From Parapristionchus giblindavisi (lineage: Eukaryota; Nematoda; Chromadorea; Rhabditida; Diplogasteridae), in the NCBI GenBank assembly GCA_943737045.1, contig CALSFV010000657.1, forward strand, positions 310,001 to 374,000: a stretch of DNA of 64,000 nucleotides, in the 5' to 3' direction. The notes below the pieces were generated by a model. It was not told where the DNA came from, did no database searches, and saw only the letters and a program-made list of their open reading frames with translations. Each line of letters opens with the position of its first letter. The stretch's first letter is position 1. The translations under genes and the position numbers were made by a program. Below, piece by piece: positions 45,130 through 57,300 of the stretch.

Positions 45130-46612
45130 CAACACTGAAATAATAATAATACAAAATTTAAAAAAAAAGAAAAAAAATAATTCGTTAAAGAAAGAGTGTC
45201 GCAATTTGAAAAGTAAACAAGCAATTAAGCAAAGCAATGAAACATTTAACAGGTTTTAGTCAGTAGTATCAAAGGTGATTAAACAATTAAACAATTAAAG
45301 TGCAAAGAATTGATAACGGAAGTATCGATAGTAGTGAAAAAAGAGATAAAATGGTGAGAGATAGGAGGTTGAAACACATGATAATAGATGACTTGGATGA
45401 CATAATTGATTAGAAAAAGAAGAAAAAAGTCACGAGACAGAAATAAATATTTATATTAATCGAGGATTAGATAGAAATGGTCGTAATATTGCCCAGAATG
45501 GAGAAAGATGAAGTAATGAACCTAGAGTCAACTAGGGAGAGGAGAGAATAGGCAGAGGGAGAGATATGGAGAGGGCGAGAATGAGATAGGGAAAGGCAAC
45601 TAGGAATCGGATTGGGAAGGGAAAGGAGAGAGAGAATGGAATAGACGAGAAACGATGAGTGAGTGAAAGAAACTAAGTAGAACAAAGAATGAGATGAGAG
45701 AGGAGAGGGAGGGGGAGAAAGAGAGAGAGTAAAAAATAGAGAAAGAGAGACGAAGAGTAAAATAGAAGTGAGGCATGCGATATGGAAGACAGAGAAAGAA
45801 CAACAGTAAATTTCGCAATAACACAAAGATATGACAATTGGATTAGAGTCCGTGTTCAAGGTCGGAAAATCCTTCGTTATCTGAGTGATTATAGAGAACA
45901 TATCGTAAGGAAAAAGGACAGATGTCGAATTGAACAGATGGTGGGGCATGTGGTACCGCCTGATTGAATGGTGGGGATATACGCTGGATGAAGGTTTGGG
46001 TGGACGAGTAAATATTTTAAAGAAATACATGAATAAGAATCGCGGAAAAGTTAGCAGCAAAAGTGGTCAAAAGAGAACAAAGAAAAATGAATTTAAAAAA
46101 TGAAAATAAAGCGGTAGAACTGGCACGGATACATTGGAATAAGAGAAATGTTAATTAAGTTGAAGCCTGTTGCTTTCTGGTTCGAACGAAATGTAAATTA
46201 TACAAAAACTCTCAATGAAAATTATGCTAATCAACAAAGAACAGGACAAAATTCAAAAAAGAATTGGTCACTACTGCCGCGCCAAGGCACGTCTCGTGCG
46301 CAAATGTTATGACGCATTTGATTACACCACCCGCGAAAGCAAGCTTTCAACTGATTTTGACCCCTTTTGTTAGTTCACAACTTTTCATGATCTTGTTAGC
46401 TATCGTAAACACTGAAAAATAGGCGCTGTATTAACCTTTTCAATATTTCATCAGACATTGTATAAATGCGACCCAGTTGACTACCGTAGTTTACGAGGCA
46501 ACTTGTAATGATCACGCGGCACGCTTGCTCTTCATTGCTTCTTCTTTGCAAATCGTGTTTCGATATGACAATTCCGGTTTTTGCAGACCGATTGGGAAGC
46601 AGCCGAACGACC
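45130..46612. promoter_or_regulatory. Divergent promoter region of SBNO and the unknown gene
   Basis: About 1.5 kb between head-to-head genes. A purine (GAGA-rich) tract at 45520-45760 is the most obvious feature and resembles GAGA-type promoter elements. A 61-codon frame at 45782-45967 shows no recognisable domain. No TATA box can be placed with confidence. Confidence 0.5.
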
Positions 46613-49600
46613 ATGGACGCGCTGATTGGTACACAGGCGTCGGTCAAGGTAACCATTCTCTCATTCCTTTCGATTTTCCTCTTCGTGATAACTGATAATC
46701 ATCATTTCTTTGTTTTCAAATCATTTTCTAATCAATAACATTTGAACATAGGGTTTGAGCTATCCTACATGTTTCTGGATATTGATTAATTGATTGATTA
46801 TCGAGTGATTGGTTGGATATTGATTAATTCTTTACTCATACAGCTTATAGGGCTGCGACTACGATCACACCTTAGATGATCATCCTGGAATCTCGGTTGT
46901 ATATAAACCGACGAACACGAAACGTTCCCTACTCGATTACCTTCGACAACGCGAGGTATGCTATTTATTCTAAAAACAATGAAGGAATATTGTTATTTGT
47001 TGTCCTTTTATTATCCTGTTTTCAGTTCAAATTATCCATATCACGCGTATCATTACATTTTATTCAAAATATAATATATACCGCCTATGATAATTTAAAA
47101 AAAAGATAACTAGCTGAAATAAAGATGTGATTCATCACTGATATCATGTCCTCATTTCCTTGCCTTGAATAACTATTAGAATAGAGTTATTATGATTTTA
47201 AAAGTTGGTAATCTAATATTTATAATAAAGTAATGGTTATAATAGTAATAATGTTAATAATATTACTAGTTACTATGTAAAGTAATAATTCGTCAAAGGT
47301 ACATTATGCATTCCCCATGGTATATATTTCCATCTTAATATGTCATCTTCATGACTTATTCGCTCTGTTTGGTCATTACTCTATGTACATTCTATACCGG
47401 TTTAATCCAAGCTTATCCAGTCACTTCCCTGCTCTGAGAGCAGCAGCGCTCTCTCATCTATGATTATCGATCGGTCCATAATTATCGATTTTTGAAGATC
47501 TCATCTAAACGTCATGTGCCTCGACCTCAAATAGTCTACGACATTGATAAGGTGAACACATACGCGCGTGTTTCCGTTCTGGGAGCGAATACGATGGTCA
47601 ACCTCAAAGCCTGGTTAGTTCATGCCAGTTCATGGTATAATTTAATTCGTAGACAAGCTTTGTCGCTGGAAGTTAAAATCGGGTGGAATATTTGAATAAG
47701 ATTATTGATTCTCCACTTTATTTTCAATGAAATTTGGCTTTTTTAAACACCATAGGGCACACTATTAGCTAACTTATTTATTAAAATAAATTACATTTAA
47801 AGCGCATGTATACTTATCTATTAATACATCTATTAATACTATTAATTTAACTAACCGGGTGGGTCTTGTAGGTAGCGTCAATGTCGCCCGCGGTATAATT
47901 AATAAAATTGTATAATCAATAAACTAATAATTGAACAGTGGTTATACTTCGTGATTGATATAATCTAAATTACTACAATCATCGTTATTCCTCTCATATA
48001 CCGTAATCCTTTGATCTACAGTGACGGTCGTCTGACTCGAGAGTTCTTCGAAGCCTCACTGCTTGCCGTATCGCCGGATGCCGAAATGCTGGTTAAGATA
48101 CGAAGACGTGGACAAGAGGGTTCGTTAAAGTCAATCGATAATGGTTACTATGTCTTTATCAATCAATAATTGGCAAAAAGGTCTACTCTCGATTAATAAA
48201 TCAATCGATATTCTCTTGGTTTGCAATCCCGCTGATAATTCGTTACAGTAGTTTTCATGCATGTGCAATATCCCAACAAAATTTCATGGCACCCTGCAAA
48301 TCTGAGAGTACGACTCGCTGCAAATGCGAAAACAGTATTAGTTAACATCAAAATGTTGTATTAATTTTGATTTTTAACAAAATTAATTGTTTCTTTGAAT
48401 TCCACCCAGCAAGTACTATCTATGGTAGGTCTGCACAATGGTGAGATGGAGGGCTGCCCAACCTACAGTAGTTATAATGTGGATTTGATTTCAGAATCTC
48501 GTGAGTACGGTAGCGCCGAGCTGACCACCCGTGTACTGTATATTGTGAAGATGGCCACCTCTCATATTGTCTGGGTAAGTGTTGGGGCAGAGTTACAGTA
48601 TATCGATTGATTGTAGGATATTGATCTAGTTTACGATATGTTAATTTTTTTATATTTAATTTATAATTTTGATGATTGATTATAATTTGATCTCAAAGAA
48701 AATTGTTGTTCGTAGTGAAAATTTATTTAAAAATGACTTATGCGTCACTTATGGCAATCCCGACGCCAAGTGCGATGGAAACCATCGTCAAGCGTCTTTA
48801 ATAGGACCAGAGAATATTTATGATTTAATCCCTTACTTTATTTCGAGTTATCATGTTTCGAACATGAAATTGATTATAATAATGTGTTAGTTTTTTCATG
48901 CGAAAGTCACGCCATAACTTTATCGCTTGCGAAATATCTTTTTCTACTCACAAAACTACAGATAATTGCTGACGAATCATTGTTATTTGCTTCGTTTTCC
49001 CCGTTGTTTTTGAGTTGTTTTTGAGTTTTTCACTAGGCCTGTTTAAATAGATTTGCCAAATGGAAAGTTGATTATAAACACAATTATACTAAATGATATA
49101 ATTTTATTAGTATTATTATTATTATTATTATTATTATCATTATTATTACAGCCATGTTGTCTGCTACAAGAGGACGTTCCCTCCACCAGTCTGTGTTCTG
49201 TGGCCTTCTCCAAGCGCAATGGCATCGTCGCTTGTATCACCGTTGACAGGTACGTTACAGTATTCTATCGGTTGGCATACGGTAGCAAAAATATCGATTG
49301 AAATGCACTATATATGACCTTTGATTGGCATACGGTACATCTGATTATCGATTGATTTTAGTGGTTCCGAGGAGAGACCGGACAACAACGCGCGCCCCCA
49401 AGTGCCTATACAGGTGATTTTGCGTTTCCTCAACAAATTATACATGACTCTTTTAACCATAGATTCGATTCTTGCTTATCACGGACTCATAGGTGGGCGT
49501 GTGAAAACGAAATTATTTTGCGCATAGCCTTGCTTTCCTATAGGGGCCTTGCGCATAGCCTTGCCTCGCAAGAATCGGACAAATTCCAGTCGAATTCGTC

Positions 49601-52600
49601 AAAAAATATAAATGCGCACAGCCATGCCTCCCACTTGCCCGGTTTGCGCACAGCCTTTCCCCCAGCGTGCCCACCTATGCACGGACTATAAAATTGTTTC
49701 GATAAGTTCAAAACATGAAATTGGCAATACAATATTTATCACGTTATAACATTGGTGTGATGACAGGGATCCTTCACAGATCAATAGGTTTCCTTTCTTC
49801 TATTCATCGCTCACGGTGTTATAACTTGATTCTCTATTTCCTACATCTGAGCTAACAACGAAGTAGAACAAGTAGTACGTGAAATTATGCCCATTAAATT
49901 ACTATAATTGTTAGTTGGCATGCATCTTAATTTCACGATAGATCTATATTTTCAAATGAAAGATTTTATTTATGAATCATCATGACTCATCTTGCACGCG
50001 GTACATTCCAAAGATGTTTGTGCCCTGCCAAATGTGCATCGAAGACATCCTGCTTAGCTAATTTCCTCATCCCCGCAGTTGAATTTTTTGTGTGAAATGC
50101 CCTACAAATTGTCTAAATCAACCCGGGTGAATCATGATGTCATGATATCGATAGTTATTTATTTATCATGTTGTCAGTGGCGATATGGCACTCGCGTTTT
50201 TTATATACTCGTTCCTTGTCTACTGGTTAACACATAACAGTAGTGATTGTGATATATTAACCCAGGTGGAGGTATGGTTGAGGTGTTTGAGAGATAGATA
50301 GATATTCATGCAAACAGGCAGACAGATAGATAGACAGACAGACAGGCATAGATAATCACCATCTCAGTTGTTCAACTTTGATTTGTCTATGTAATAAGCC
50401 TTTGTTGTAACAAATTTGATTGTGATTATTATTATTATTACTAATATTTCCAGCTTCGAGTGGATATATTCGTTCCTTGGGCAGCCGCCCAAATCTCTTC
50501 CATCAATTCGGTCAATCTGGCTTTGAGATATGATAGGAATAATCGATTGATTGAGAAGTAAGTGCCAACCACGTCCACTCTGATCGCACGCTCTCACTTC
50601 CTCTGTCTGTGATAACGTGTTGCTAGAGAGTTTCCAATCATCCTAATTGGAAACTCTCTAGCAACACGTTATCATGCCTTTTGCCTTTTATCGATTGATT
50701 TTGATCCGACCCTACCGTAATCTGATCACGTTCAGGCGTTGCCTGCGTGTGCACAATCACGGCGTCATCATCAACTGTGGATACCAGATCATCTTCCTTA
50801 CCGTAACCCCCAAACCACTGGTGCCCATCAAAGTGCCATCGGAGCCCAGACTGGTATGGTAGTATATGATACGAAGATAGAGATAGAGATATAGAGAGAG
50901 TTGGCAAATGTGCATTTAACAATGCACGTATGTGACGCAATAAGAAATAGAAGAATCAATTCACGAAATGACTCGATATGATTGGTATTGAATGCACCAA
51001 GCGACATTCTTCACGAATCGATCTGGCTCGTAATTTTATCTCCTTAATTACATGGTGAAACGCGCAATCAACTGGAGTTTTGCTATGAATAATCACTTAT
51101 GAATCAAATTACTAGAGCCCAATTTATTCGACGATGCACGGCATTTCGGGTCGGGAGAGTTGGGGCTGGATTATGTAATCACTGAATAATCGATATAATT
51201 AATCAATATTCAACGATGATCTACATTCTTCTCTTCTTCAGACCTGGCAAGCGCAGCACGTGCGTGCTCCCCTCGGAGTGGTGTATGGCGCGTCGGAACC
51301 GTTGGAGCGTCGTGTGCCCGTGGAGATCGGCGAGACCATTTCGGTACGGTACCTACCGTATCATATCCCTACCGTAGACCCCGTATTCCAGGTACGGTAC
51401 GCCCAACCCTACTGTAGTCGCGCAGCTGAACTGTCATCTCCTGTGCGGCTATCGCTACGAGAGATTACGCCACCGTCGGAAATGCCGACCACTCGGGCCA
51501 GAGGTACATATTATCGATTGATTGATTGATGCTCATACCGTACTCATTCTAGTCCCGTTACAGGACCCGTGGGTAGGATGATCGCGCAATTGACGACTCC
51601 ACAGCCCCCCAGTCGACTCTACGTCTCTCGGCAGGTACGGTAGATTGTGGCGGGGGAATGTGTTAGACTGGGTCAGATTCGTGATTGCTCACCTGATTAA
51701 CCCGTTCAGGCTTGCCTGATCGAGCAACAACTCAACGAGTATCTGCCTAAATGGTACGCGAGACAGCAAGGCAAGACTTTCATTGGATTTATCGATTACG
51801 AAGTCAGTTTTTTTTGTTATTTTTTTAAACTTTGATGCTTTCTTGTTTACCTGATTGTGAAAAAAAATTAATTATCTTATCAACACTTTGTGTGGAAGAG
51901 TAGGTCATGGACAGGGGGATTTACTGGCAACTTCTTCCGTCTCTAAGAGACTTGATAAGAAAAGTCTAATAACCAACGAAAAGCTAAATTGGAAACTCTC
52001 CGCTCTGGCAATGCTCTCTCGCTTTCTTGTTTTACGATATATGGTTGCTAGAGCGGAGAGTTGCATTATTTGCCTTAGAGGTGCAGACGAAGTATTGAGC
52101 GAGGACTTCGTGGGTTATCTCCAACTATTTTTTCCCTGAATTCTGTTTCATGATTCACTATTCGAAAAGGAGAATAATAATATCTTTTAATGTGATACAG
52201 AGAGAAATGCATTAGGGACACATAAATACAATGCGATCAAGTGCAGCTTCTTTGATTCTGAAGAACGTCTTACTTATCTGATCAGAAGAAAAGAATTAAT
52301 TATGATAGAAGTACCCCTTGTATGGGACCTCAGCACGCCCAGACTAATCAGTCGTTTAGTGGCAACTATTCCCTCCCCAATTCTTTGCTTGATAAAGGCA
52401 TAGGTCGAATAGCTAGGTTATCGGTTTTCAAAATGCGGTCAGGTTTTTCGATTTTTGGCAAATTTGGCTCAAAATGCGGTCAGGTTTTTCGATTTTTGTG
52501 AAAATTTGGCTCAAAATGCGGTCAGGTTTTACGATTATTTGGGAAATTTCGGCACAAAATGCGGCCAGGCTTGGTGCTTTGTAACATACTTTTCGATCTA

Positions 52601-53681
52601 TGGATAAAGGTCATGAAACTGTAAACTGTTCACTTTAGGCTGATGTCGTCGCGGTGGACAATACGCAGTTACTCGCATACATTGGCGTGTACGTAAAGGC
52701 CGAGCTTGCACTCGGCGCCAAAAGAGATGGAGAAGGGTCCGCGGCGTCTTGTGGCGCCGCGACTACGAGGAATGTTCCCGAAGCGTCGTCATGTGATGAA
52801 ACGACGCCGACGGCGGATTCTGTAGCGTCGACGAATGAGGCAGAAAAAAGAGTAGCCAAGAGACGAACCCAATTCGACGTACTCTACCTATCCTTTGAAT
52901 GGTAAGTAGCTTATGGTAATGCGGGTTACGGTAACCTATGTTGCTAGTAATTCTTGCATAATTTGTTCTCCTTTTTGATGGTTTTGTTTTCTTTTCTAAT
53001 TATGACTTATCGATTAATTTGAGGCACATTCTGGACGGCCGTCCTGCTCGACCCGAGATCCACCGTATAGCCGAAGCAATCAATCGGCGCCAGGTTGGTG
53101 TGTGTAGTGCGAGTACGGTAGTATTGGTGGTGTTTTTGTGTTCTGATTGGGCAACATCGCTTCTTTTTATAGGTTGTGGATCGCAATCGCTGGTACAGGG
53201 GCAATCCACGTGAGAGCTACGAGCAACACGAGGTGATGTATACGGAGAAGCGATCTCACAGGGGTGAGTAGAATGGAAAAATAAATAAAAAAATGAATAA
53301 ATAAATAAATTTTTAAAAAATCGTTTAGAACAATGCCTTTAGAAAAACGTGAAAAATCTGTCCACGATATATGATAATTTGTCGACGTTTAAATTTGTTT
53401 TGTTTAGGTCCGATCGAGTTGACCGCGGTATACGCTAATCATATTTCCGTGAGACAGAAGGTTAGGTTGTTTGTTTTTTTTTTAAAATTTGTCAAGATTT
53501 ATTATTTTATCTCTCGGCTTGTAAATAGTTTAAACATCTCATACGCTTTTAACAGGCACCCGAGTTCCCATGTGTCTCACAAGATGACGCTGATGTTGAG
53601 GACGTTGAGCTTGATGATGATGACGATGACGAGCAAGATGAAGGCATCATCGATGCGCCTGATTCTGAAGAGTCTTTCTAG
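46613..53681 (+). CDS. Uncharacterised 19-exon protein, 600 residues, acidic tail
   Basis: Exons 46613-46648, 46851-46955, 47498-47613, 48022-48119, 48410-48424, 48495-48574, 49152-49249, 49362-49413, 50454-50557, 50736-50853, 51242-51343, 51392-51503, 51564-51634, 51710-51802, 52639-52901, 53024-53093, 53173-53263, 53408-53460, 53556-53681 maintain phase to a TAG. I recognise no family. Notable parts are IRRRGQE, a Cys pair (PCCLLQED), alternating beta-like segments (LRVDIFVPWAAAQI, CGYQIIFLTVTP), a variable Ala/Ser/Thr insert in the large exon at 52639, RNRWYRGNPRESY, and a C-terminus with six consecutive Asp. No signal peptide or membrane segment is seen. One exon (48410) is only 15 nt. 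The ATG lies 27 nt after a TTTTTGCAG acceptor. An AATAAA at 54077 could end the mRNA. Confidence 0.72.
49111..49147. repeat. (TTA)n microsatellite
   Basis: ATT/TTA tract immediately before the acceptor of the exon at 49152, forming part of its polypyrimidine-like stretch. Confidence 0.85.
49488..49679. mobile_element. hAT-like MITE with 8-bp target duplication
   Basis: Terminal repeats CATAGGTGGGC / GCCCACCTATG are flanked by the exact 8-bp duplication CACGGACT (49480-49487 and 49680-49687). The interior repeats a unit like TTGCGCATAGCCTTGCC several times. 192 bp, in an intron of the unknown gene. An 8-bp duplication is the hallmark of hAT transposons. Confidence 0.85.
50610..50674. repeat. 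Perfect 29-bp stem, 7-nt loop hairpin
   Basis: Arms 50610-50638 and 50646-50674 are exact inverted complements containing GATAACGTGTTGCTAGAGAG, with loop CATCCTA. The arm sequence matches half of the family A MITE (GTTGCTAGAG, TTTCCAAT). It lies about 60 nt before the acceptor of the exon at 50736. Confidence 0.9.
51967..52082. repeat. TTAA palindromic MITE, family A, ends eroded
   Basis: GGAAACTCTCCGCTCTGGCA at left and its complement GTTGCTAGAGCGGAGAGTTG at right; internally one of the best preserved copies. In the 0.84-kb intron of the unknown gene. Confidence 0.7.
52399..52602. mobile_element. hAT-like MITE with internal tandem repeats, copy 1
   Basis: 204 bp, ends CATAGGTCGAA / TTCGATCTATG, flanked by an exact 8-bp duplication GATAAAGG (52391-52398, 52603-52610). 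The interior is four tandem units of about 45 bp around GGTCAGGTTTTTCGATTTTTG. A 203-bp sister copy is at 56409-56611. Confidence 0.9.
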
Positions 53682-54306
53682 TTTTGTAGTTTGCTCAGCT
53701 TGATGATGATGACGTCATCGATGACGATGATGTCGAAGAATGATCTGTTCGTAGTTTGTAGTTTGATCTAGTCTGTAGTTTGCCCAATCTCACACTTCAA
53801 TGTACAATTGCGTCTGTATATTTAGGTTCTGACGTACTATAATATCTGTAAATTACGGTTTTGTTTACGCTAATTGTTGTTTTGCTAGGCTATTATAAAG
53901 AAAAAAACGAGTAGCCGATTTCATCTCATTTCATGTAGGATCTCACCCAATCTTGTTCTCATGGTACTAACGGTTCTTGTTATTTATTAATTATTGTTTT
54001 TGTTATTATTAAATCAACCTTTATCATTGTTTGTAGTTCTTAATTCCCTGTGTTATGTTGCAAAATTTCACGTTCCAATAAACGAGTACGTTTCGTGCGT
54101 TGATTGCTACCTGTCCTTGAATATTCAACCAACGAGTTCTCATGTCTCGTTTGATATCTATTAATAATAACAAAAATAATATATTCCATAATATATTATT
54201 GATTGACAATAGAAAATACTGTGGAGAGGTCATCCTACCTTAAAGCCACAGTAACCTTTTGGTGCGATGAGTTACCGTAATCTTTGACCGTACCGTAGCC
54301 TTCAGA
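53682..54306. other. Short spacer between same-strand genes
   Basis: 3' region of the unknown gene, with an AATAAA at 54077, then 229 nt to the Spinster ATG. TTCAG at 54301-54305 immediately precedes the Spinster start. The layout would fit either independent genes or a downstream operon gene using a spliced leader. Confidence 0.5.
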
Positions 54307-57300
54307 ATGGACGATCCAATCGATGGAAGGGTCGTCGTGGACGGTGTCATCATGGAGCCTTCAATCGATCGACCACCATCATCCCTCATGGAGAAGTTGA
54401 GAGGTACACTTGGACGACAATATTATTTTTGTTAAGCTTTTCACATTTTATCTTTGATCTTTGCTTTCTCGCAGATCCCAAGACCATGCTGGTCGGCGTG
54501 CTGCTCACGGTGAATCTGCTCAACTACATGGATCGATTCACGATCGCCGGTGTCCTGACACATCTTCAGGTATATACTGTAGATTCGTGATGATTTATTG
54601 ATTGATTTTTGTTTTATTTCTGCAGGAATACTTTCACATGGACGACAAGCAGGCCGGTATCCTTCAGGTATTATCGATTTTAATTGGATTTTAAATGATC
54701 AATTAGAAAGAAAGAAAAGGACAGATGAGAACTGGGATGTTTTATATATATTTTTAGGGGGGGGGGGTGTCAAAATCGATAAATCAATAATCAATATTTT
54801 GAAATTTCAAAATTGCAGACCATGTTCATTGTCTTCTACATGTTGTGTGCGCCCATTTGTGGTATTCTCGGCGATCGATACAATCGGTATGCTATTGTAC
54901 GGTTTTGCAGGGTAATATTAGAGTAAGTAGCACGTAAAAAGTACATATAAGTACTCTTTACTTACTTGTTTGTTACTGTTTTGCTATTTCATGAATATAT
55001 AACGAAAAAAGTAAGTAAATAGTAAGTTACTTTTTTCGCGCCACTTACTTTAATATTACCCTGCAAAACCGGAGTTTGTTTTTGACTTTGCCACTTTTCA
55101 AATATTAATCTGGCGCCAAATTTAAAATTTATATGTTTGCAGAAAAATCATGATGTCAATCGGTCTATCCATCTGGATCGTTTCAGTGCTCGCGTCCTCG
55201 TTTGTAGGCAGAGAGGTATGGTAGCTAGACGACCCTGATTCAGGCTGTATTACGGTAGTAATATCGATTGATTGATTTATTTATTGATTACAGTACTTTG
55301 GCTTGTTCATGTTCCTACGTGGAATGGTGGGAGTAGGCGAGGCATCCTACTCTACCGTAGCCCCTACCATAATCGCCGATTCGTTTACGGGAGCGGAGCG
55401 ATCGATCGTTCTTATGATCTTCTATTTTGCCATTCCAGTTGGCAGGTATGGTATTAATCGATAATGTATATATCAATACCGTAATACATCATTGGAAAAA
55501 ACTGTATTGTTTTTATATAATTTTTATTTTATCTACATGCATAGTCATGCAACGATTCATGAAAAAAAATGAATTATAATAAATTATGATAATAATGATT
55601 TCGCTATTTAGAAGAAATCAGTGAAAGATTGGTGACACAGGGCGGGAAGGGGTAGGGATCTCCATACTGTATCAATATTGCAAATACACTGTTGTTAACA
55701 ATCAGTCGATGGTTCTTTCAGTGGTCTCGGATACATTGGAGGCGCATATGTGTCTCTATGGGCAGGTGGATGGCAATGGGGAGTACGATTCACACCCATT
55801 CTAGGAGTGGTACGATAGTTTATTGATTTTATTCCTTATGATTACTTTGATAAATGCGTAATGATGATAATAATTATTATTATTGACTTGTTGATGACAC
55901 TATCAAGATGCATTCCCGCTACCCGAAGCATTCACGTTACGGGCAATTTATTAGATCTCAAAATTGAATGGATAGCTCAGTAAACCTCCTTTACATGAGA
56001 ATATCAAAATCATATCTGATTGCTATTTATAAATAACCCCTGTCACCTTCCAAATATCCCTACTATTATTATTATTCCATCTATCAAATCTGTATTTGCT
56101 GTCGCACCTGTCACGGGTGTATCAAATAAATCAATAAATAACTAAATATACTTGTAGATCTGTCTTCTACTGCTCATCTTCGTTCTTGAAGAGCCTGCCA
56201 GAGGCGAGGCTGAACACGCCGGTGCCATGCCTGACACTTCGGTCCTCGATGATCTACGATATCTGGCCGGAGTGTAAGGGGTTTATTGATTATTACTCTA
56301 TCGATTTATTGATTTTTGATACCTCCACGGTTATGAAACTCTGTGTTCCCTACTGTTGTAGATTGATTGTCCTTATCTCGTCTCTTATCTCATCTTAATA
56401 ATAATAATCATAGGTCGAATAGCTAGGTTATCGGTTTTCCAAATCCGGTCAGGTTTTTCGATTTTTGACAAACATGGCTCAAATTCCGGTCAGGTTTTTC
56501 GATTTCTGTGAGATTTTGGACCAAAATCCGGTCAGGTTTTTCGATTTTTGTGAAATTTTGGCTCAAAATTCGGTCAGGCTTAGTATTTTGTAACATACTT
56601 TTCGACCTATGATAATAATAATATATTTATGTTCTCTAAAGGAAAAGATACCCTGTGATTAATCATCGTTTAATGGTCGTGCCTATAGCAGCATGATGAG
56701 ACGCGCTTTCACCGGGTTTGGTAGGGCAATGCTGGTTGAGAAATAGAAATAGTTTCTAATGATTCGTGTTGTCAATGATAATGATGATACAGTATTCCTT
56801 GTTCTCTTTGCAGTCCGACCTTCCGCTACACGACCATGGGATTCACGGCGGTGGTTTTCGCTGCGGGATCGCTCGCTTGGTAAGCTTATATTTTTGCAGT
56901 TGTTATTGATTGATTCGTGATTATCGATTGATTTCCCTATCCTCAGGTGGACGCCATCATTGGTTGAGCACGCATATGCCGTGCAGCACGGCACGAGTGG
57001 TGTTCCGGAGAGTGAGAAGGCCAGGTATACTGTAGAGTACTGTAGGGTATACTGTAATACTGTAGAGTAGCATGTTACTATACTGTTCTTACTAACTAGA
57101 AATATGATGATTGGTCGGCGAAAATGCTACGGGGTTACGGTGATGTGTCTACCATGGGCTTTACCTTGGCCGTCGTTGTGCCGATAATCTTAACAATGTT
57201 AATGTTTAAAGGCACATTCCAAGCTAATGTGGCACTCTTCGTTCTGACCATGCTCCCTTGCTTTCTTTGTCTGCGAGAGAATGTTGCCAGAGTGGAGAAT

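Noticed and set aside
45467..46060. 197-codon minus-strand frame, the longest in the divergent promoter
   Set aside because: Read from the complement of the GA-rich tract; Ser/Leu/Phe low complexity with no recognisable homology.
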